Shown here in pieces: positions 10,895 through 20,630 of a stretch of DNA of 64,000 nt. The position numbers were made by a program, and so were the translations under genes. Numbering within the stretch: the first letter of the stretch is position 1; every line of letters starts with the position of its first letter. Below the pieces are notes generated by a model. That model was given only the letters and a program-made list of their open reading frames with translations. It searched no databases and had not been told where the DNA came from. Source of the DNA: Phoronis australis (taxonomy: Eukaryota > Phoronida > Phoronidae); NCBI GenBank assembly GCA_002633005.1, contig NMRA01000294.1, positions 481,999-545,998 on the forward strand. The letters are read 5' to 3'.

Positions 10895-12580
10895 TTCCTT
10901 GTTATTGCTACACAAATAAATGACAATACAAAAATACAAATGTTTAGCCCAGAAAGCGAACCGTTATATCAAGGCGTTTAACTATAAAACAATGACTTAC
11001 TTAAACAAAACATAATATTGAGCAAAAATACCAAAGTAAAGAATACAAAAAAAGAACAAAATCGTACTGTAATAAAAGAGAACACATTAACAAGAGATTA
11101 ATATACAAAAACATAAAACAAAACAAAAAGCTCAGCGTAGATATTAATGCAGTTTCTATCATGACATTAAAAAATGAAATCACTATTATTCCTAAGAATA
11201 GAACATTACAGTCGTGATTTAAATTGTGACACCAATATAATAAAAAACCAGATTTTTCATGCCTATTACTAAGATTTTAAAAATGTAACCAAATATGAAC
11301 GTTGGATTGCAGGTTGCAAAACAGCTGTTCACGCTCAGCATTATAAACGGGACATGAGCTCAAATAGTGAGCATCACTATTAATTGCACCGCAGGTACAT
11401 TTGTTAGAAAAATTGACAAAGTTATGATAGAACTTCTGTGAATTGAGGTACAACCCCTCTGGCAAATGGTTAAGGAGAATTTCTTTTTTACGCAATAATT
11501 TAGTATAAGGAAGATGTGTGAGACTATCACCCTTAAGAAATGGTTTAACACAATTTTTAAACTTGACATTGATTGGGCTACTTTAAGTTCCAGTTGTAAA
11601 CTATTCTATAAAAGCAAACTGGCAATAATTGATTGCGGATATTGATTGGGAATTATGCATTCAGTGCCAGAGATGTATATTGATAGAAGATGTATCACGT
11701 TTATACTGATTGATAATAGCTAAATCTGATATATTATTAATTTCGTGGATAACTTATAGATTATCAAGTTCTGTTTCCGTATAAGTGGAAGAGAAATCCA
11801 GTCGAGAGAACCAAGGATGTGATAGAACCCTTGACTGACCCTGCCACAGAAAGAGCAGCTTGATATTGAAGTCTATCGAGCTTACAAAGTGTAGTCAAAT
11901 TAACGTTATTATAAATAATATCAGCATAGTTAAAATGAGGAAGAATGAAAGAGTTATAAATCAACTCTAAGTGGCAACTAGAAATATATTTCGGAAGATT
12001 CCTAAATGGGTTGAAAAGTTTTTGACTTTTTTTAATTTGATGAACACAATGATGATTGACAGGGAGTTGAGGATCAAGCAGAAAACACCCAAATGCTTAA
12101 CCGACACACTTTGAGAAATAACAAATTCAAATACAGTCCCGTCAATCTGTCGATATCGTGTAGAGATTTTTGAGAAGACGTTATGTCGTAATTTTTTGAG
12201 CTCCATACGCCATTTCGTTGCCTAATCAACCAGTAAATTAAGATCCCTTTGCAAAAGACTTAAATCTTCGGGATTGCCTTTTGCGTAAGAGAAAATAGAT
12301 GTATCATCAGCATATAAAACGTCTTGGAATACAGTCCACCAGGTAGAGCATTAATAAATAGTAGAAAAAGCAAGACACTGTCTTTTGTTACACCAGCATT
12401 GACGTCCCCAGTTGGTGATTCATCAGAAACAACTCGATTCACAAGAATTTTTTAGGTTTTATTTAAAAGATACGACTGCAGCAAACCAAACACTGTTCCA
12501 CTTACTCCATACTTACGAAGTTTTAACAACAGTTCATGTGACCCTAGTACTTTGAAGCGACAGTCTTAAGGTTATGTGGC
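10895..12580 (-). mobile_element. Degenerate 5'-truncated LINE (non-LTR retrotransposon), Jockey/CR1-like reverse transcriptase
   Basis: Read on the minus strand from 12580, conserved RT blocks appear in order. First is HELLLKLRKYGVSG with a stop soon after. Then come NAGVTKDSVL and LLFINALPGGL, and a YADDTSIF catalytic box with YADD at 12303-12314, reached by a frameshift. Next are RQIDGTVFEF and VKHLGV, then ILPHFNYADIIYNN and KLDRLQYQAAL. Last is a C-terminal CTCGAINSDAHYLSSCPVY zinc-knuckle-like block at about 11310-11400. Frameshifts and stops separate the blocks, so it is dead. The 5' part (N-terminal RT, endonuclease, ORF1) is absent; homology ends near 12580. The AT-rich 3' UTR runs to about 10900 and shares words with 51940-52040. 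LINEs of this type copy themselves by target-primed reverse transcription. The clade is inferred from general motif appearance. Confidence 0.88.
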
Positions 12581-13029
12581 ACGTTATGGACGAGCCTGCG
12601 TATTTAGCCTAAGTATCTACAAAGTTAAATACTTAAGGTTATGTTGTACGTAATACTTAAAATATGTTTAAGTATGCGTTTTCTGAAAGTAGAGGGTCTG
12701 TAGAATTTTATGGTTGACTTCTTTTAGTTGTTATCAATTCGTTATAAATTGGGTCAGGTGTCCGTGCATTTTTGTAAACTTTAGCAAAAAACGGAATGAT
12801 CATCGATAGCGAAACCATGGTATCAACAACATGACCAAATTTTCTTTAAATATTGAAGATGAAATCTCAGAAAACGTTCTAATAGTTTCCACATTATCAC
12901 TTCGCTTTTATTTCATGAAACGTTTGAGTTTTTTCGGGAAAATCGTATAAGTCAAGTGCAATTTTCTGATATCTCCTCATAAAAAAGTGGAACATTTCCT
13001 AAAAGCGTTTTGGAGAACAGTTCATAAAG
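12581..13029. other. Short direct repeats, otherwise nothing recognised
   Basis: cttaaggttatgtggcacgt near 12566 recurs as cttaaggttatgttgtacgt near 12629. The rest is unremarkable AT-rich DNA. Confidence 0.4.
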
Positions 13030-13099
13030 CTTATTATACCACACTATTAGCCTCGAACCATGTAATAACACATAAAGTTATCTCACTAGTGAGATAACA

Positions 13100-13184
13100 T
13101 TTTGGCGGGAAACCAAGGCCGGATTCGAACCCGGGCCTCAAGAGTTGCGAGTCGCCGACTTTACCATTATACCACTCAGCGGCT
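13100..13184 (-). repeat. tRNA-like Pol III head with boxes A and B
   Basis: On the minus strand box A is ccgctgagtgg (complement of 13172-13182), and box B is a perfect GGTTCGAATCC (complement of 13121-13131). The 40-base spacing is typical of tRNA genes. A perfect CRE octamer (TGACGTCA, 13184-13191) sits directly 5' of the tRNA-like part. It is not a good cloverleaf as a whole, so I regard it as a SINE-type promoter, not a functional tRNA gene. Confidence 0.6.
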
Positions 13185-13383
13185 GACGTCATCGAACGTG
13201 AATACTAAATGAGAACGCGCAACAATCGCATGTTCAGCACAGGGCATTGCACCGACATTTATACGCTATGAAAAATAAGACGCATAATTTCCATTAAAAC
13301 GATATTTTAATTCAGTGGAATTTTTCTGTCGTGTTCTCCCACTTGTAAATCACCGATCTCCAATTTGAATGTGGGGATTGTGT

Positions 13384-13493
13384 CGTGGATTTTGTAGAAT
13401 TATCACCCTCGGGGCTAACGTCCCTCCGGCGATAATTCTCCAAAATCCACTAGGGCTCTAGATAACGGGGGATAACGACTTCGCCATGTTATA
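13384..13493. repeat. Palindromic module copy P1 (one arm truncated)
   Basis: gtggattttgtagaattatc pairs with gataattctccaaaatccac. The right arm continues through ctctagataacgggggataa; the left outer arm is missing. Confidence 0.7.
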
Positions 13494-13499
13494 ATTTTT

Positions 13500-13640
13500 T
13501 TATACCACAATATTAGTGTCAAATGGCAGATAAAACCGTGTAATAACCCATGAAGTTATTTCACTAGTGAGAAAACGATTTGGCGGGAAACCGAGGACGG
13601 AGTCGAACCCGAGACCTTGGTATTGCTGATCGCCGACTTT
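13500..13640 (-). mobile_element. Composite repeat, unit C2, 5' portion
   Basis: A second start of the same composite repeat follows C1 directly: ttataccacaatattag, ttatttcactagtgag, gcgggaaaccgaggacgg and a degenerate box B (ggagtcgaacccg). Homology stops after cgccgacttta at 13637, where another sequence begins. It resumes after the gap at 14640. Confidence 0.65.
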
Positions 13641-14353
13641 AAAAGGGGACTGTAGTCAAAATAATGTTGCAGTTAATCGGTTCTAACATACAAATAAAAC
13701 TCACATTTGCCTGACTTGCGTGCCAAACTAAAGCCAATTCGAATTCATGGTCAAAACACTGAATTCTGAAAGCGATCGCTGATTGGCTGATGTGTCAGTG
13801 ACGTGAACGGCGGGGTATCGGCTGTTTTACACATTCATTGCTTATGTCATATTTGAAGAGTTTACATCGTAATTTATCATTGTATCAATCGTCCTTATTT
13901 TTTATTTTTTATTGTTTACCACAGTGCTGTAAAAGGTTCGCTATGCCTTTTTGTATGGCACCTGGTTGCTCAAACTCTTCGAAAAAGGCGTCTTCTAAAG
14001 GGATGGTCATCGCATACCATCGCCGGGTTACCCAAGCCTTGGCCCAAAGCTCAGTGTAGATATGGGCCTACAGGTTTTAGCCGATATGGGTAAAATATGT
14101 ACAAATAAAATCTGACTCAAATAAATGTCCTTAAAACTAAGTCATCCTTGAGTAAACCTAGGAACCAGGTTCCTAGAGTAAACTAACTTCTGTATTTACC
14201 GCTATTTACTGCTAGTAAAATTGTGATGTGTTCTCGGCTTTTTGCGATTACGTCACCTGACCTTTACCAGTTTCTTTTCCCCCTGATTCTTTTATCAAGT
14301 GTTCGTCGCTGACGGTAGCTAGGTTGCGTACATGTTATAACAAATTATCGGAG
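13641..14353 (+). mobile_element. Insertion in the composite repeat, possibly a THAP-containing DNA transposon
   Basis: This segment replaces about 225 bp of the composite repeat and continues into the gap. It starts near ggggactgtagtcaaaataa. It contains a small THAP-like reading frame at 13943. P-element and Kolobok-type transposases carry N-terminal THAP domains, so a transposon insertion is plausible. The right end lies in the gap and no terminal repeats could be matched. Confidence 0.3.
13943..14059 (+). CDS. THAP-domain-like N-terminal fragment
   Basis: The 38-residue frame starts MPFCMAPGCSNSSKKASSKG and continues MVIAYHRRV before ending at 14057-14059. THAP zinc-finger domains usually begin MP, then C-x(2-4)-C and an N, and later a [FY]H[RK]-hydrophobic-P motif. 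The first Cys pair here (C4, C9) and the YHR match this layout, though the spacing C-x4-C is at the upper limit. The second half of the C2CH motif is missing: the frame breaks after YHRR, either by a splice site I cannot confirm or by a frameshift. The ATG at 13943 was preferred over upstream in-frame starts because THAP domains sit at the protein N-terminus. Confidence 0.4.
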   Translation: MPFCMAPGCSNSSKKASSKGMVIAYHRRVTQALAQSSV

Positions 14354-14639
14354 NNNNNNNNNNNNNNNNNNNNNNNNNNNNNNNNNNNNNNNNNNNNNNN
14401 NNNNNNNNNNNNNNNNNNNNNNNNNNNNNNNNNNNNNNNNNNNNNNNNNNNNNNNNNNNNNNNNNNNNNNNNNNNNNNNNNNNNNNNNNNNNNNNNNNNN
14501 NNNNNNNNNNNNNNNNNNNNNNNNNNNNNNNNNNNNNNNNNNNNNNNNNNNNNNNNNNNNNNNNNNNNNNNNNNNNNNNNNNNNNNNNNNNNNNNNNNNN
14601 NNNNNNNNNNNNNNNNNNNNNNNNNNNNNNNNNNNNNNN
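14354..14639. other. Assembly gap (286 N)
   Basis: Run of N within the inserted segment of the composite repeat. ORFs drawn across it are meaningless. Confidence 1.
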
Positions 14640-15113
14640 ATCTTTGACTTGAGAATTATATTCAGTTACCAGTGGTAACCTACTTTAGCAGACGATAATT
14701 TCCCGGTCGAAGCTTAGCGTGTAAAAAACGTGTTTTAAGCTATAATAGTTGCTTAACCTTAATTTAGAGATTCACTTCATTTCTATTTTGTTTTAATTTC
14801 CAATTGGTTTTGAGTATAAGCATTATTTGACAAAAATAGCTCGGCTTTTCTTAAAAGGTCACGACCTCCGACCCCGGGCCTCTGACATAGAAAGTAGTTA
14901 CAAAGCCGAGGCGAGTCGAGAAAGGTAGATCGTTTAGTATGTGGTATACATAGATTATTACATGTTCTCAGTCGTTATCCCCCTTATCTAGAGCCCTCGT
15001 GGATTTTGTAGAATTATCACCCTCGGGGCTGACGCCCCTCGGGCGATAATTCTCCAAAATCCACTCGGGCTCTAGATAACGGGGGATAACGACTTCGCCA
15101 TGTAATAATCTAT
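14640..15113 (-). mobile_element. Composite repeat, unit C2, 3' portion with complete palindrome
   Basis: tctttgacttgagaattata, accagtggtaacctacttt, aatagctcggcttttctt and ggtcacgacctccgacccc match 42230-42731 and 48170-48665 in order. The complete palindromic module occupies 14950-15113. Confidence 0.75.
14950..15113. repeat. Palindromic module copy P2 (about 164 bp, complete)
   Basis: It begins atagattattacatg and ends catgtaataatctat. Between these, tcgttatcccccttatctag pairs with ctagataacgggggataacg, and tggattttgtagaattatc pairs with gataattctccaaaatcca. The loop is around ctcggggctgacgcccctcg, itself self-complementary. No coding capacity; the shape is that of a MITE. Confidence 0.85.
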
Positions 15114-15199
15114 ATGTATCTGAAAGTAGTTTCATGTGGATTTGGTGGTTCTAATCGGAGAGACATGCTGTTCCTTAAGTTAGCCAAATTTTCAAGGGT

Positions 15200-15440
15200 T
15201 CTCCTTAAAATAATAATTGCAGGCGGTCTGATACACGGTGTACCAGACGTGCGCAGGCCTCGCATGTGGGCCCATTGCACTGATCACCTGTAAATATTTT
15301 TATGCTTTATTGATATATGGTTAAAACCGAGCTGAGGAGCTAGAAACCTGTCTCAAGGGTTTAGCAGTGTGACCTGGTGGGACTTGAACCCACGACCTCG
15401 AGTAAAGAAAGCGGGCACTTATCAACCAGGCCACACTGCC
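15200..15440 (-). mobile_element. tRNA-derived SINE
   Basis: On the minus strand the head is tRNA-like (complement of 15364-15440). It has an acceptor-like stem GCAGTGTG/CACACTGC, a box-A-like gtggcctggttgataag (15418-15434), and a T arm GTGGG-TTCAAGT-CCCAC containing box B GGTTCAAGTCC (15380-15390). The 3' body runs to about 15200 and includes cacgtctggtacaccgtgta. That block is shared with 27100-27200 on the other strand, which suggests a SINE central domain. The anticodon arm is poor, so it is not a working tRNA gene. Confidence 0.75.
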
Positions 15441-17029
15441 TCCTCAGGGGGGTTCTCCTTAGCCTTAAGGGGAATTAATTTATTTTTGAAGGTCGTTTTG
15501 GGCAATATATCATATTTTACTTACTCCGAAAGGCATATTGAACTTTTGGCTGATTTTATGAAAATGAAATCCATCTAACAATTATTCAAACCGGATGTGC
15601 TGCGCTGTAAGCAATGCAAACACTAGGTGTCTGAACGGCTGAACCGTTATTGAATTAGTTTTGCTATCTAAAATTAGGCGGTCACCTCGTGCACTGAGCA
15701 AAAATTATTAGAACGAAAAAGCAAGAGAACGCTGATTTTCGACGATGTGAGCGGTCTTCTGAGCATGCGCACTGGTTGACAGACATTCGAGTGGCGCCTT
15801 TGTCTGGTAAGTTCGCGTATGAATTATGAAATAGTACTCGTCATGCTTATTGGTGACGTTCTGAACAAATTTAATTAGTGAACATACGAAAGACACAGAA
15901 AAGGTGTCGAATGTAATCAACTCTCAGATTGCTGTGACCTGTTTTGTTCTGGAAGCGCCTACTTGGCGGCCATATTAAATCATTGCTTTGCACCTTCTTT
16001 ACATTGTAGGGTCAACTCATGCTGATGATTTAAAAAGTGCCTGCGGTACATCTAGTTACATGGTCCAGTGAAGCAAAGTATAATGCTATTGCAATAACAA
16101 TTATTGCAACACGTGACCAAAACTAATAAACGCCGTAAATCAAAATCACGAAAGTGCACAATATCTGTTTAACCTACACTGAATTATTTCCCACAGTCAG
16201 AAAAAAATAGTACTTAATATTTCTATAGAGTCATTGGCTTAACCTGCATTATCCTCGTACAGTAGCTGTTACGGTACCTGGTCTACACTATACGAAGGTC
16301 TCGCCCTTCGGGTTCTGTATAGCTCGAAATTAAAGGTCCTCTGGAAATGTGTTCCATCGAAGACATAAACTTTTGATTTTGTTTAAATAATACCTCATAA
16401 CTGTGGTTTCTGCGCTAGGAATGACCTGAGAGTGCATTGTGGCTTGAGACTGCCGGGATTTATTCGTTTGAACTAGTACCGGGAGTGAATCAGGTAAATT
16501 AGGATACCCACTCATTTAGAGAGTAGAAGTCGACCTTTCACAAAGTTTTGATTCGGAAACGCCACCCTTTCGAAAGAGTTAATTATGCAAAACCTGAACG
16601 TTAACTGTTGATTCTTGTTCGTCTAACAGTTGTGTTATAACCCATACACAGTAGATGAAGATATTGCTTGTCAATACTGTGCGTGTCTTTTGCAACCCAA
16701 GTTTAAAATATAAATAATATCAAAACCTTCTGTGATTTATTGTAGAAGAAAATGGAACCCTTTTCTAGAGTTTCTAACTTTATAAGTAAAGCCTTTGCAG
16801 TGAATGGAATCGGAAAGGCACCATTTCGTAGTGAATTTTGTCGAAAAATGCCCTTCCGTGGGAAACTAATATTGAAAAAGTCGGCCACCAGAGGGACACG
16901 TCTTGTATAGGCCTAACCCTTCTGCGGGTTGACTGAGACCATGCTTTCCGCATATAAATTTCTTGATTTCCTCGTAAATTGCATTACGCGATACATTTCT
17001 AGAAAACCATAACAGTCTGTGCCCTGGAG
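15441..17029. other. No recognisable feature
   Basis: Short ORFs only. A ggcggccat word at 15964 resembles the YY1-like words elsewhere but has no repeat context. Confidence 0.45.
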
Positions 17030-17370
17030 ACACACACGTGGGAGGCTTCGAAGTTCAAGCTATCCGAACACAGCTAAGACACTAATAAACGTACCTCCGC
17101 ACTCATGAACACGGCTCTCTGACCGGTAAGCATAGTTCACTGACTCACAAACACGGACCCGCACCAGCACTGATGTAACACGGCTTCCACGCTAAAAAAC
17201 ACTACTCCTGAACCCCAAACACAAATCTGGCACTTGTAAATTCAGCTCATGGACTTTTTGTTGAGTCAATACCATTTTCTCTGTCATGTGAATGAATGAA
17301 TCGTGTTTTGGGTGCGAATACGCCGTGTTTAATAATTCCAGAACCGTGTTCGTGAATTAGTCAGGTGCGT
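17030..17370. repeat. Weakly foldback repeat related to 3150-3440
   Basis: The left part has tcatgaacacggctc and ctgactcacaaacacgg; the right part has approximate complements (gccgtgtttaataattc, ccgtgttcgtgaattagtc). The same vocabulary occurs at 3150-3440. It is old and diverged. Confidence 0.4.
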
Positions 17371-17384
17371 TAACATCATGCCAA

Positions 17385-17500
17385 ATGATTTCGTGTGGAT
17401 GTCGCAAGCTATTTTTAACTAGCGAGATCCATGCGACGGGCATAAACGCGTCGCATGGTTATCGCCTATGGGACGCTACCATGGTTTTCCTTTGTTGCGT
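17385..17500 (+). repeat. Dispersed repeat D, copy 1
   Basis: gcgagatccatgcgacgggc and tcgcatggttatcgcctatg match gcgagatccattcgacgggc and tcgcatggttatcgcctgtg at 28590-28640 in the same orientation. Total similarity spans about 110 bp. Confidence 0.6.
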
Positions 17501-18540
17501 CTTTGTTGGATGTAACAGTACAGGTCGCACGGATATCGTATCTTGGGCGCCCATCAGCCGGTTACCGATAAGTGCTTGCCATTAACTTTATTATAACAAA
17601 GAAAAATAAAGTGAACAATAGATACACATATCTACAGATATTTCTATGCGACGAGCTTGCGCCCTAGTTTCGCATGGATGTGGGCAAGGTGGCGCGTTCA
17701 TGAAGGTGTGAGTGGTGTCGTTATGATAGGTTGGGACTATCGAACCAAGATAGGGTAAGGAGAGAGCTTTCGTGCATTTCACAAGACGGGGAATTAGAGA
17801 AACAAAACCTGTCTCTTTCACGTGAAATTCGGTTAATAAAGAACACGTATTTGCCATTTTTGAAAGCTCGTAAACGAATCTGGACCGTAAACAAACTCCA
17901 AAATTATGTGTTATCTGCAACTGTCGAATGGCGAAGTCCGTGAATCACATGGAAGGTAATTTTGTTCGCCTGCAAATATTAGTATTGTCTAAATTTAAGC
18001 ACAAAATCAATTGTTTAAAATCATTTACAAAAATATTACTTATGAACGTTGCGGATAATCGATGAATAACGTTTACAACATATTTGGCTTGTGCAGCTCT
18101 GACAACCAAAAACAAATGTCATGTGAAGTATCGAGAAAGGTCGATGTCGTTTTCTAATTAAACTGCATGACGACATTTGAACACGAACGATCCGCATGTA
18201 CTGTATGAACATGGCCGTGTATAGTCAGCACCGTGTGAAGGGTTCTGTGGAAAATCTCACCGGAACAGCGTCGTCTGCGATTAATCAAATCTTCGACGAA
18301 TGAGAGAAGACAGGATTTAAAGAGGCATGGAACGCGAAAACTCGTGAAAATACCTTTTAAATAGATCGTGGAGAATCTATTTCGTAAGCATGCTAGAGTT
18401 GATCACTTTAAATCTTGCAAGAAGTTCTAGAAAAAGTCGTCAGATTCACTGTTTTTGAAACAGTCGAAATAAAAACTCCTTCATCCCAATACACTTTTCA
18501 AATTCTTCGCTCATAGTTATATGTATGCGCGTATGTTGAT
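17501..18540. other. No recognisable feature
   Basis: A 109-codon minus ORF (17591-17920) and an overlapping plus ORF have no recognisable domain. Confidence 0.45.
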
Positions 18541-18576
18541 TGTTTACATCAAAGGTCAAAGGTCACGTTTTGCAAT
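18541..18576 (+). promoter_or_regulatory. Possible FOX + DR1 + C/EBP-like site cluster
   Basis: TGTTTAC (18541-18547) fits a forkhead site. AGGTCAAAGGTCA (18553-18565) is a perfect direct repeat with 1-bp spacing, the site type bound by HNF4, RXR and related nuclear receptors. TTGCAAT follows at 18570-18576. A 13-bp perfect DR1 is unlikely by chance in 64 kb, but no gene start is visible nearby and function is inference. Confidence 0.3.
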
Positions 18577-19920
18577 TATGAGAAATGTGCTACGTCTATT
18601 TCCTGCCATACCAAATAAAGAGAGGTGCTTTGCCGTAAGGGAGAAAATCGACGAAGTGACGAACAGTTAGTTGACAGACCGTTTTTTTGTAATTTGAAAT
18701 TAAAAGAAAATTGCTTCGATATCAACAGAAATTCAAAATCTTTACCAGCAAGCCGTGAAAATACCTGGTAAATGGTTTTTCTTCTGTTTCAGGGGCAGAG
18801 AACCACTTTGAATGATGCAATTTGGTTTGTTTTTCACGTTCTCTGCCACTTTATGAGAAACCTTTATTCGAAGTGTACGTCATTGAACTTGCTTGATGAA
18901 GTGTCAGTTTAGCACATGACATACACGACTCCTCTACACTATTCTTTCATTCCGTTAAGTACTACATTTATCATACTCAATTACGTCGGTTGGCACGAAG
19001 TACTCCTAGATATGAACTACACAACTCGTTTATTGTTTTTTCCAATGAATCAGCATCCACATGGTGGTCCGACATGACATGTCACGCAACGTAAAATAAT
19101 ATTTTGTGAACGTTCAATCATTCAAAGTGACAGGTGACTTAAAAATTAACGAAGTTTAAAGCAGCCATAAACCGTATTCCCGTGTCAAAGCAACTTTCTT
19201 CCCAGGCTTATTTACTCTTAAAAAACAACATCACCGCCATTGTGTTCTTAGTGTTGTTCATACAATTGTGTTTGGTTGTAAAGATTCCGGTTCCGTCCTT
19301 GTCATCCATTGTCGTCTGATTATTAAACCCGTGAAACTTACGTTGTATTGTCTAGTTTATCTGGCAGTGTTTTTATTCCTTTGGTTGAACTGCAGTTCAA
19401 CACCTGATATTTTCCGACGATCATACTGCTTCGGCAGCTTCAACTAAACCACCGTGACAAGCAAACTTTAAGAGCCCTGACCGTAACAGTAACGCAACAC
19501 GTGTTCTCTAATTTGAGTAAAGAACAAGCAGCGACCCCTTTTAAAGTAGCCTTTTTGACAAAAAAGCACGGGTTCGTTGTCCCTTTAAGGAACTGCAATA
19601 AAGTGATACATAGATTTCTGTGTATCAATGAATTTTAGTGGAAAACAAATTGATGTCTGTTTTATCATCGAATAATCATGTAACCAGAATGCACACAAGG
19701 TGACCCGCTGTACAAAGTTAGTGAGGAAAAGCAGGCATAGATGAAGGATTATGATTTAAACGAAAGAAGAAAGTCCCCATCCTCGCCAGACTTGCGGCAA
19801 ATATTATAAAGACACAGCGGGTTTTATGACTAAAAAAACGCATTTTGGGGAAGGGTCGCCTTCGCCATGTTGCTTTGACGAGAGCTGTAAAACAGCAAAA
19901 TATGTAATGTTTTTGTGATT
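18577..19920. other. No recognisable feature
   Basis: AT-rich DNA with short ORFs only. Confidence 0.45.
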
Positions 19921-20087
19921 TTAATTTAAATCGTTGACTCCTAAGAAAGGGTTCAAGTCAAAATTTCCTGAAATCGAGGCGGCAACCTCTTCAGCTGTCT
20001 TCGTTGCTGGACGCCTTGAAATTGGCCCACGCAGCCGGTGTGTTGTGCTGTTCAAAATGAGCATGTAATAATCCGACGGCCAATCTC
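19921..20087 (-). CDS. Candidate terminal coding exon, unrecognised protein
   Basis: On the minus strand a pyrimidine-rich stretch (tgctcctgctctctttaatt, then cacccacacccag) ends in AG, as a splice acceptor would, just before 20087. The following 55 codons read DWPSDYYMLILNSTTHRLRG, then PISRRPATKTAEEVAASISG, then NFDLNPFLGVNDLN, and end in TAA at 19921-19923. Composition is mixed and hydrophilic and looks more like protein than most ORFs here. No family is recognised and no partner exon was found upstream (higher coordinates). Chance is a serious alternative. Confidence 0.25.
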
Positions 20088-20199
20088 CTGGGTGTGGGTG
20101 AATTAAAGAGAGCAGGAGCACACTAGAGAAGTAACCTCACTAAAATAAGTATTTGATTCGAAATCGAATGTTGCACTACCGTGCTACATGAGTTGAACT
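20088..20199. other. Possible intron or intergenic DNA upstream of the candidate exon
   Basis: Holds the pyrimidine-rich tract described for the candidate exon; otherwise nothing. Confidence 0.3.
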
Positions 20200-20630
20200 C
20201 GTGGTACTGCTGTACGTGAACTTGGAATCCCGTTTAATCTCAAGATTAAGCGGAAGTGAATGTTGCGTGAACTTGGAATACGCGAGGCAACTTGACAAGT
20301 TTAGGCCTACTCAAATAATCACGTTCATGTTCATAAAAATTTGCACTGCACTAAATCAAGATACGTTTGAATAAAATAATGTCAATTTTAACCAACCTTT
20401 TCAATAACGGGCGATAACTTTCACCAAATAATAATCGATTTAGCCATTCACATATTCTTCCGGTTCAGCGACTCAAGTTACGGTAAAGGAGAAAATGGTT
20501 GATCGTGAAGCCAATAATTACAAAAATTTCACCTTTTTGTCTTAGAGAATATTCAATTCCAAGTTGACACATATGCGATCTTGTGATTAAGCAGGATTCC
20601 AAGTTCACGCACAGCAGTACACAGTTGTAG
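20200..20630. repeat. Inverted repeat of a 'gtgaacttggaat' module
   Basis: Plus-strand gctgtacgtgaacttggaat with tttaatctcaagatt (20212-20250) is met by its complement at about 20540-20625. The module itself contains gtgaacttggaat twice, about 50 bp apart. A third copy in plus orientation is at 61788-61898. The minus ORF at 20465-20689 is a by-product. Confidence 0.6.

Larger units (their letters stand above)
13030..13500 (-). mobile_element. Composite repeat, unit C1 (tRNA-like part plus truncated palindrome)
   Basis: This matches 41876-42731 and 47812-48665 in order: an actagtgag palindrome near 13086, a tRNA-like segment, a shared gaacgcgcaacaatcgcatg stretch, then the end of the palindromic module (13384-13493). 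Compared with those copies, about 350 bp between gtgtcgtgg and the palindrome is missing, and one palindrome arm is truncated. No coding capacity is visible. Confidence 0.7.

Noticed and set aside
13100-13184. Functional tRNA gene
   Set aside because: Boxes A and B are good, but the cloverleaf (anticodon and acceptor stems) is poor and the unit is repeated with decay.
14324-14647. 107-codon ORF at 14324-14647
   Set aside because: Spans the 286-N gap.
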